Below, piece by piece: positions 57,198 to 64,000 of a DNA stretch of 64,000 nt. This stretch comes from Muricea muricata (taxonomy: Eukaryota; Cnidaria; Anthozoa; Malacalcyonacea; Plexauridae): the NCBI GenBank assembly GCA_963855995.1, contig OY979716.1, positions 33,487,094 to 33,551,093 of the forward strand, read 5' to 3'. The notes under the pieces are model-generated. The model was not told the DNA's origin. It saw nothing but the letters and a program-made list of their open reading frames with translations, and did not search any database. Made by a program: the position numbers and the translations under genes. The first letter of the stretch is position 1, and every line of letters begins with the position of its first letter.

Positions 57198-58908
57198 TTA
57201 GTAATTAGCGGTTCCGTTGAGTTGTGTTCCTTTAATATTGATCGCATCGTCGGCAATAACGAAAACGTGGCAGGACAAGTCCGTCGATGTCGCTTCTTTT
57301 TCTATTTCCATGAGTATTCCTGCTTGCGTTCCAATAAGTTTTCGACCGCTACCACTTATGGTATTATCGTTCACGGTTCTGAAATCTATAACGCATGCAA
57401 ACTTGTCGGTGTAGTACAGTACCGCTCGCGTATATCTTAACATTTTTTTGCGTATCATACGCGTATGATACGCGTACCATACGCGTATGATACGCGTATC
57501 ATACGCGTATATGCCTTATACGCGTATCATATGCACAACGTATCTTTCGAATATTCATATAGATTACGTTTTAATTTTGAAAGCATTTCCTCTTTTCTCT
57601 GCCAATTATATGTGGCGAAAAAGTGCTAGCGACAAAAAATTTAATGGGTACCGATCGCAACACGGTGAGATCTGACCAAGACAAAACAAAGATGGAATAT
57701 AAATTCGGCTTACCTTTTTGCATATGTGCTCGTATAAATTTGTGAATTGTTAATCTCACACCAAACAGCTTATTATTTTTATGAAGATGGAACGAGCCTT
57801 CATATTTTCATAAACTTAATCGCCTTGTATACATAATTGAAACAAAAAATACGGGATACAGGCATTTATTAGGATACACGGTATATCAATATTAGCTTGT
57901 AGTATGCTACGTTCTAATATATTGAATCTGATATACGCGTAATGATATGCGCATATCTGATTTAATACGGGATATGCGTAATTCCTATTAGTATGATACG
58001 CGTATATATTTGATACGCGTATTGGTTTGATACGCGTATCGTATGTTAAGATATACGCGAGCGGTACTGTACTTTTGTCGCGATACGCAGGTTGTTCCTA
58101 AATATTTTTCGCAGTCGTCATTATTGAAGAACCGGACGGCTTCTCTGTACATATCGCGTTTTGCAAGTCCACGACTGTAAATATCGTTCGAGTTTCCTTC
58201 GACGGTCACGTCGACTTGTGTTAAATTAGGGAATGGGAAATCTTCGCTGTCTTCAGCATCTTTTTTCGTGAATAACAACACGACGGCTTTCATGCTTTTT
58301 CGTGGAATGTTAATATCGATCACTTCGCGTGTACTTCCTTTAGCCCACGGTAAAGTTTTCAAGAGTGTTGAATAATTGTACGGAAACGATCGGGTGATAT
58401 TGTACGTTCCTCTTACGCTTGCGGCAAGTCCTTCACTTTTAATCACTTCGTATTCTAATTGCAAATCGGTGAGTTTGTACGTCCCGGTTTGTTCGTTCGA
58501 TTGTGCTTTCATGATCTTTTCTGATTTCGGTAACGTGATGTCGTAGACGAAGTCAAACATATCGTACGGTGCGTACGGACCGTTATCACATAAAATTTTT
58601 CCGAGCGGAATTTTCATACGGTCGCACATGTCGGCAATCGTTACGTCTAAAACACCGTCGGTTTTTGCTGCTTTGTTTGCACTGTCGTCGCCAGAAATAA
58701 GTTTTCGGACATTTTCGTTAGCAATCCCATAATTTTGACGGTTTTCACGGTCGTCGTTGGACCACCATAAATCTTTGGAAACTTCCAACATGCTTTCGCC
58801 CGTATTCTGGTAGACTTCGACCCCTTGAACTTTAATACTAAGTCGGTCGATAAGCAATCGGCCTAAATTGTTTAAGAACCACGACTTCGTATTGCTGTAA
58901 ACATGCAT
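57198..58908 (-). pseudogene. Major capsid protein of Polinton-like virus type, split by a MITE
   Basis: The first part runs from ATG 58908 (MHVYSNTKSWFLNNLGRLL) to the MITE edge at 58070; the second from 57414 to the stop 57198-57200. Conserved blocks: IPRKSMKAVVLLFTKKD, NLTQVDVTVEGNSNDIYSRG, and in the second part SGSGRKLIGTQAGILMEIEK and FVIADDAINIKG. These fit the jelly-roll capsid proteins found in cnidarian Polinton-like elements. The lengths of the two parts without the MITE and one TA add up to a multiple of three (352 codons with stop), so the insertion alone breaks the frame. As it stands the reading frame runs about 21 codons into the MITE and stops at 57988. Confidence 0.75.
57417..58069. 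mobile_element. 653-bp MITE, Tc1/mariner-like ends, TA target
   Basis: Ends CAGTACCGCTCGCGTATATC... and the exact reverse complement, 27 bp, flanked by TA (57415-57416; 58070-58071). CAGT ends with a TA target are usual in Tc1/mariner. Just inside both ends are runs of the palindromic word ATACGCGTATCAT (57455-57525; 57990-58035). The middle is AT-rich and non-coding. Confidence 0.88.
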
Positions 58909-59260
58909 TTATTTTATTTAACGTCAAAAAAACAACTAGACAAACAATTAATATACAGTATGTTTTATTCAACAAAAAGAAATATTTGTTTGATCTTTTT
59001 TAAATCGGACGTCTGGATCGTTAGATAGTACACCGGTTCCCCTATGTCCGAGTTGGTCCGGATTTTTCAAATCAACTCCCCTTCAATGGCTCAGACATAT
59101 TTGTGTATGATCCCTGGGAGCATTGAACAGCATGTGTCTAGTTTGGGACAGTTTCCTGATTACGTGCACCTTGATCAACACCCCTCTTTGAGAAAACAAC
59201 TAGGCAATGTTCACTAGTCATTAGTTATTAATCAATTGAACTCCCTTTTTGTTAAACAGC
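58909..59260. other. Interval between the viral block and the P-like transposase
   Basis: No gene recognised. No repeat matching the left flank of the viral block was seen. Confidence 0.4.
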
Positions 59261-61694
59261 ATGGAAGAATATGGGAGTAGCCCAGCAAAAAGGCTTCGAC
59301 TGACGAACAGCACGGCTCAATTTTCCGAAATAGATCGTCCATTTTCAGAATCAACAGCTGCACGTCAAGAAATTGGTGAATTTAGTGAAAGTTGTTAAAA
59401 GGATCAGAGGTGCATAAATGATGAGCAACCATGGACTCTTAATATCGAGAACTGCTTCTTGCCTGGCTCAGCGGACTCGCCACTCTGCCCAGAAGAGCTA
59501 CTTTTGTATTCACTCATGAAACTTTCATCCAAAACATATACATTCACTATGCTCATTCACTATTTTCTATTGCTCGATATGAGCCAATCGTTCTTATCAT
59601 TTTCAAAATATGTGGTGTACAGTTTGCTGCTTCTTCGATCCGTCGATTTTCCCCTAGAGTTTCAAAAAAACGAGTTAAAATCAGGTGTTGGAAAATTCGA
59701 TGGCGAAATTCGATGGGTTCATTTCAAGAACAAGATAGAAACATTCACGTCCATTTGTGCCCACGATTTAGAGACTGCTCTTAGCAACCCAGCTGGCATA
59801 CCGGAACATGCCATATTTCAACTGAGTGAAAAATTAAGAGAAATCTGCAATGCAGAAATTAAAGACATCGGGGATATACCTGCGACCATCGGATGTAATT
59901 TTCCTATTCAGCTCAATACGACAGTCAAGTCACACTTATCATCAACTTGGGTACCATGGTTCGACCCCAAGACAAGTACAATCCACGTTTATTGTTTCGA
60001 GAAATCCACAGGATACGCCAACAAGGAAGTAAAAATATCCAGTACATTTGAATGGAGATTTTTTACTGAGAGAATGGAGAGGCAAAAATCAAATTGTCTT
60101 GCATTTGAAAAGATTCCAAATGAAATTGAAAACATTAAAACGTTAGTAGATTTACTTGGGATTATTGACGATCACAACCTATGCAAAGGATGTGAAGGAT
60201 CAAAGCAACTGGAAATGTTGGAGAAGGAAAGAGACGGCAACATTTATAAAACAAATGACGGTAGAGATGCCGTTGCGAAAGAAAATGAAACGTTTCGTTC
60301 TGCAGATTGCAATATTTTAGTAGCTAAAGGATATATGGAATGTCAAGCCTGCAAGAAGGGCCAACGTTATATAGGAACTTTGATCTCGCGAAAAAACCAT
60401 CAACATGATAAACTCTTGGCGAATGGTAGACTAGATTACAAGACAAAAGATGAGCTTTTGCTGATTGCACGGGAGTCAGCAGCGACAATAAAGAAACTAC
60501 AGACCAAAAACAAAAGGTTAGAAACGGCTATGGAGCATATGATCGAACTTGGACCTAAATCGAACAGCGATCTTCAACAAATATTTAATGACCTGTACAC
60601 TGGCCTGAAAAAAGATAAAGAGAAGAGGCTAAATCCGGTTTGTGTCTGGAAGAACTATACATCACCTAAATACGAAACGTTGAAGAACTACTTCGTCACT
60701 GTAAAACTCACATCCAGCATGTAAATACAACCGTACGTCGTTCCTCCCATTGACAGATCCTACCATTGTGTGTGGCAAGGTTGTACAAAAAGTTACTCAA
60801 AATTATAACTTTTGGAAAATTATATCAGGGAACATACTGGCAGTCTGAACGACGAATTCTTAGAAACGCTACTGTCAGATCAGGGTAAGGCCATGACGAC
60901 AAACGCCAAGCAAATGAGATGGCACCCACTTGTTATAAAGTGGTACCTTCGAATATATATCAAGTCACATAGCTTATATGAGGATTTAAGAAATTCCGGG
61001 GGATTGAAGTTGCCGAGTGGACGAACATTATCGGACTACAAGAACTTCAACAACACAGGTTCCGGCTGGCAAATTGAGAACATATGTAAACAACATGAGA
61101 AAGCAGTTTGAAAAAATGAAGCCTCCCAAGCATGGCACACTCGGTCTACTCGTCTTTGATGAAGTTAAAATTAACGAATGTCTTGTTTTTGACTATAAAA
61201 ATTGGGAACTGGTTGGTTTTACAGGCCTACTTGATGATGAATTTCCTGGAAAGAATGGAAAAGCCAGTACCATTAAACCAACCAACAAACTTGCTACGCA
61301 CGTCTTGCAATTTTTTTTCAGAAGTTTATTTTTGAAGTTCGACTACCAATGCGCCTTCTTCCTGAGGGAAAACCTTACTTCTTTACAACTCAATAGAATG
61401 TTCTGGCTAGGAGTTAGCATGCTCCACATGTTCGAGTTTGACATCCTCGTCTCTTGCTCTGACGGAGCATCTTGTAACAGATCGCTTATCGAAATCATTG
61501 TCACGGATGGCAAAAGTTACTGTCAAAACATTTTTTCCACAATGCCACTCTTCTTCCTATCTGACCCTCCGCTATGGGCGGCCATCACCACCAAAAATAC
61601 ATCAAATGCAAAACGGTCAAGCATATTTTTGATTGGTAAAGCCAAAACAAAAATGATATGCTTAGCGCTAAAATGGTCCAGCGTTCATTTGTAG
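59261..61694 (+). pseudogene. P-element/THAP9-like transposase, broken
   Basis: A frame from ATG 59261 (MEEYGSSPAKRLRLTNSTAQ) has one stop at 59396-59398, then stays open to 60724: N-terminal region with CKGCEGSKQLE and CQACKKGQRYIG cysteine pairs, and a coiled coil (ESAATIKKLQTKNKRLE). After frame changes near 60700 a finger-like HCVWQGCTKSYSK follows, then (60812-61111) MRWHPLVIKWYLRIYIKSHS and LPSGRTLSDYKNF, and in another frame GTLGLLVFDEVKINECLVFD, the RNase-H-like start with DEVKI of P-element transposases. 61430-61500 has FDILVSCSDGASCNRS, a likely second acidic position. No terminal repeats found. At least one nonsense and two frameshifts, so inactive. Confidence 0.65.
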
Positions 61695-61734
61695 ATTGGA
61701 ACATACGAAATAGAAACGGCCAAGACAAATTTGG

Positions 61735-62602
61735 AATGGTTTAGCAATCAATGTATAACTGGCATAGCACAAACGGAAATGGTTTAGCATAAACTGAATC
61801 GGTTTAGCATAAACTGAATTGGTTTAGCATAAACTGAATCGGTTTAGCATAAACTGAATCGGTTTAGCATAAACTGAAATGGTTTAGCACAAACTGAATT
61901 GGTTTAGCATAAACTGAATCGGTTTAGCATAAACTGAATTGGTTTAGCACAAACGGAAATGGTTTAGGATAAACTGAATCGGTTTAGCATAAACTGAATT
62001 GGTTTAGCATAAACTGAATCGGTTTAGCATAAACTGAAATGGTTTAACACAAACTGAATTGGTTTAGCATAAACTGAATCGGTTTAGCATAAACTGAATT
62101 GGTTTAGCACAAACGGAAATGGTTTAGGATAAACTGAATCGGTTTAGCATAAACTGAATTGGTTTAGCATAAACTGAATCGGTTTAGCATAAACTGAAAT
62201 GGTTTAACACAAACTGAATCGGTTTAGCATAAACTGAATTGGTTTAGCACAAACGGAAATTATTTAGGATAAACTGAATCGGTTTGGCATAAACTGAATT
62301 GGTTTAGCATAAACTGAATCGGTTTAGCATAAACTGAATTGGTTTAGCACAAACGGAAATGGTTTAGCATAAACTGAATCGGTTTAGCATAAACTGAATT
62401 GGTTTAGCATAAACTGAATCGGTTTAGCATAAACTGAATTGGTTTAGCACAAACTGAAATGGTTTAGCACAAACTGAAATGGTTTAGCATAAACTGAAAT
62501 GGTTTAGCATAAACTGAATCGGTTTAGCATAAACTGAATCGGTTTAGCATAAACTGAAATGGTTTAGCACAAACTGAAATGGTTTAGCATAAACTGAAAT
62601 GG
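61735..62602 (+). repeat. 20-bp minisatellite, about 43 units, constant length
   Basis: Consensus GGTTTAGCATAAACTGAATC. Every unit from 61801 on is exactly 20 bp; only substitutions vary (AATC/AATT/AAAT, CAT/CAC, ACT/ACG). The rare TTTAGGAT unit at 61961, 62121 and 62261 shows blocks of about 160 and 140 bp, a higher-order duplication. Confidence 0.95.
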
Positions 62603-62625
62603 TGCGGAACTGGTGCGGAATTTAA

Positions 62626-63155
62626 AGGGAAATGGCAACAAAATTTTTTATTGTCTCATTTGAAAAAAGACTCTAAAAATAATATATAGAAGTCTTATAC
62701 AAAATTTTTATATCTGTTTTACTTTGGGAGATATTGTCACCTGAATAATCGAACTGTCCGCCATCTTGGATTAATTTTTACCTCATTAACAATGTTTTGG
62801 TGACGTCACAATTAACAGGGATAGGCCATTCAAAGCTTCTCCTAAATACTTACCACCAATAAAATATTTGTGAAACCTTTTCAGTCCGTGCTGAAATCCG
62901 AAACACTTACCATGTGTGTGGTTAATGGAGAAGATTAATTATTGTGTCTTAAGAATCGAAAAAAAATTGCGTGACCCCAGTTGTGACATATCATGGATAT
63001 CTACAAATATCCAAGATGGCGGACAACTAAAGATTTCAAGTCAAAATATCTCACCAAATAAGGCAGATATAAAAATTCTGTTAAAATAGACTTCTATATA
63101 TTATTTTGAAGTCTCTTTCAAATAAGATGATAAAAATTTTTGTTGCCATTTCCCT
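62626..63155. mobile_element. MITE with about 130-bp inverted repeats and TTAA target
   Basis: Ends AGGGAAATGGCAACAAAA... and ...TTTTGTTGCCATTTCCCT, TTAA at 62622-62625 and 63156-63159. Both arms include an AAGATGGCGGAC / GTCCGCCATCTTGG segment. Kolobok or piggyBac type by target; non-coding. Confidence 0.85.
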
Positions 63156-63319
63156 TTAAAGGTAGGTTACAGTCGCTAATGTAAACACACGCTTTGTTTA
63201 CATTTTGAGCTGCTATGTTTGTAAAATTTGTATAAACTAACTGAATATCTGACACTGTTTGGGTTTGCTATGCTCCTAATGCAATATAAACGAGCGTTTC
63301 AATTCAAAAAAGTTTTTAA

Positions 63320-64000
63320 AAGCGTTCACTCCCCCCTGGCACTTTGGCATATTGATGGCAATGACAAGCTCATTAGGTACAGTTTGTTTATACTAAATAC
63401 ACTAGTGATGATGAGTAGGTGAGTTTGAAAATGAAATAGCTACATCGTGAATTTTATGACCTACGAATGTCGTTGTACTCAGTATTGATGTTCCAAGCAT
63501 AGCCCTTGATGAGTAAAATTATAAATGCTGCTGATTTATATGTTACAGATGGAAATTAGTGATACATGGATGCATTGATGGATATAGTCGTGCCATAATG
63601 TACCTGTCCTGCAATCCAGACAACACATCTGCAACAGTATTTAATTTGTTTATGAGTGCTGTCAATGAGTGGGGTCTTCCCTCACGGGTGAGAGCAGATA
63701 TGGGTGTAGAAAACAGAGATGTGGCACGATATATGTTGGCCCACCCTGCAAGAGGTCCTGGGAGGGGCAGTTTTATTACCGGAAGAAGTGTTCATAATTC
63801 GCGTATCGAGAGGCTTTGGCGATATGTGTATCAAGTGGCCACTTCGGTTTTCTACGACCTACTTCATATGTTAGAGAGTGATGGATGTTGGATCCAGATA
63901 ACGATCATCATCTATTTTGCCTTCATTTCGTTTATCTGCCTGTAATCAACGACATCCTGAGAAAGTTTGCAAGGTCATGGCTTAATCACAAAGTAAGAAC
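63320..64000 (+). pseudogene. Integrase-core (rve-type DDE) protein, spliced, partial at window end
   Basis: Exon ending at 63376: PLALWHIDGNDKLIR, donor AG|GTACAG. Acceptor TTACAG at 63548. Next exon: [20 protein letters not shown] (first Asp), [17 protein letters not shown] (second Asp), [19 protein letters not shown] (Glu), [14 protein letters not shown]. Near 63883 the frame shifts; the other frame goes on with [20 protein letters not shown] and LNHKVRT to the end of the window. D, D and E spacing fits a retroviral-type integrase fold. Such genes are frequent in cnidarian and fish genomes, of transposon origin. The frameshift could be a sequencing error. Confidence 0.72.

Larger units (their letters stand above)
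52569..58908. mobile_element. Endogenous Polinton/adintovirus-like viral fragment
   Basis: Six kilobases of tightly packed, intronless genes unlike the surroundings: a packaging ATPase, a jelly-roll-type major capsid protein, a collagen-like fibre, C2H2 mini-proteins and a mini membrane protein, plus-strand genes on the left and minus-strand genes on the right. A capsid-plus-ATPase pair of this type belongs to the Polinton / adintovirus / Polinton-like virus group. No polymerase B, retrovirus-type integrase or protease was found, so only part is present. Several genes are broken, so the copy is not functional. Confidence 0.75.

Noticed and set aside
61735..62602. CRISPR array
   Set aside because: Units are contiguous 20-mers with no spacers, in a eukaryotic setting.

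Overview
The window reads as a stretch of invertebrate metazoan genome, most likely cnidarian. It has spliced genes with GT/AG introns, a perfect (CCCTAA)n telomere-type array, a caspase, P2X7-ballast-like proteins and a very dense, diverse transposon load. It is AT-rich. The species assignment is inference. Almost every coding region is a mobile element or its remains. The clearest host-type gene is a single caspase (about 22.2-23.0 kb, minus strand).

Layout. 1-600: decayed DUF3504/Crypton-type tyrosine recombinase end. 680-10,689: a nested structure bounded by 29-bp inverted repeats and TTAA duplications (Kolobok type). It carries a ten-exon transposase gene (+) and, convergent to it, a gene (-) for a CXC-type cysteine-rich plus P2X7-ballast-like protein. 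That second gene is split by a 3.6-kb Merlin element (8-bp target duplication) and by a TA-flanked MITE; the Merlin itself holds a minisatellite, a foldback and the telomeric array. 11.3-16.7 kb: a second P2X7-ballast-like remnant with a hAT-type MITE in it, palindromes, and a Myb/SANT gene remnant. 16.7-25.2 kb: LINE remnants, including a nearly full-length R2-type LINE (zinc fingers, RT, CCHC, REL endonuclease), and the caspase. 25.6-30.8 kb: two Penelope-like elements with identical ORFs, head to head, with pseudo-LTRs and (TA)n at the ends. 31-34.6 kb: further Penelope fragments and a strong hammerhead ribozyme candidate. 34.7-44.3 kb: a 1.64-kb tandem repeat array with higher-order structure and two datable insertions. 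44.3-52.2 kb: LINE pieces, an inverted pair of IS630/Tc1-like transposase copies, foldbacks and a perfect 68-bp palindrome.

52.5-58.9 kb is a different world: compact, intronless viral-type genes on both strands with A-rich start contexts and hairpins at gene ends. They include two C2H2 proteins, a collagen-like fibre protein, a two-helix mini membrane protein, an FtsK/HerA-type packaging ATPase and a Polinton/adintovirus-type major capsid protein. It is an endogenous Polinton-like virus fragment, now broken: the ATPase has a stop and a frameshift, and the capsid gene is split by a 653-bp MITE. 59.2-64 kb: P-element-like transposase remains, a 20-bp minisatellite of about 43 units with no visible length change, a TTAA-flanked MITE and a spliced integrase-core gene running off the window.

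The observations I rate highest are the P2X7-ballast/CXC gene as a probable second gene of a Kolobok-type transposon, the set of hammerhead-like ribozyme motifs at retroelement ends, and the MITE-split viral capsid gene.
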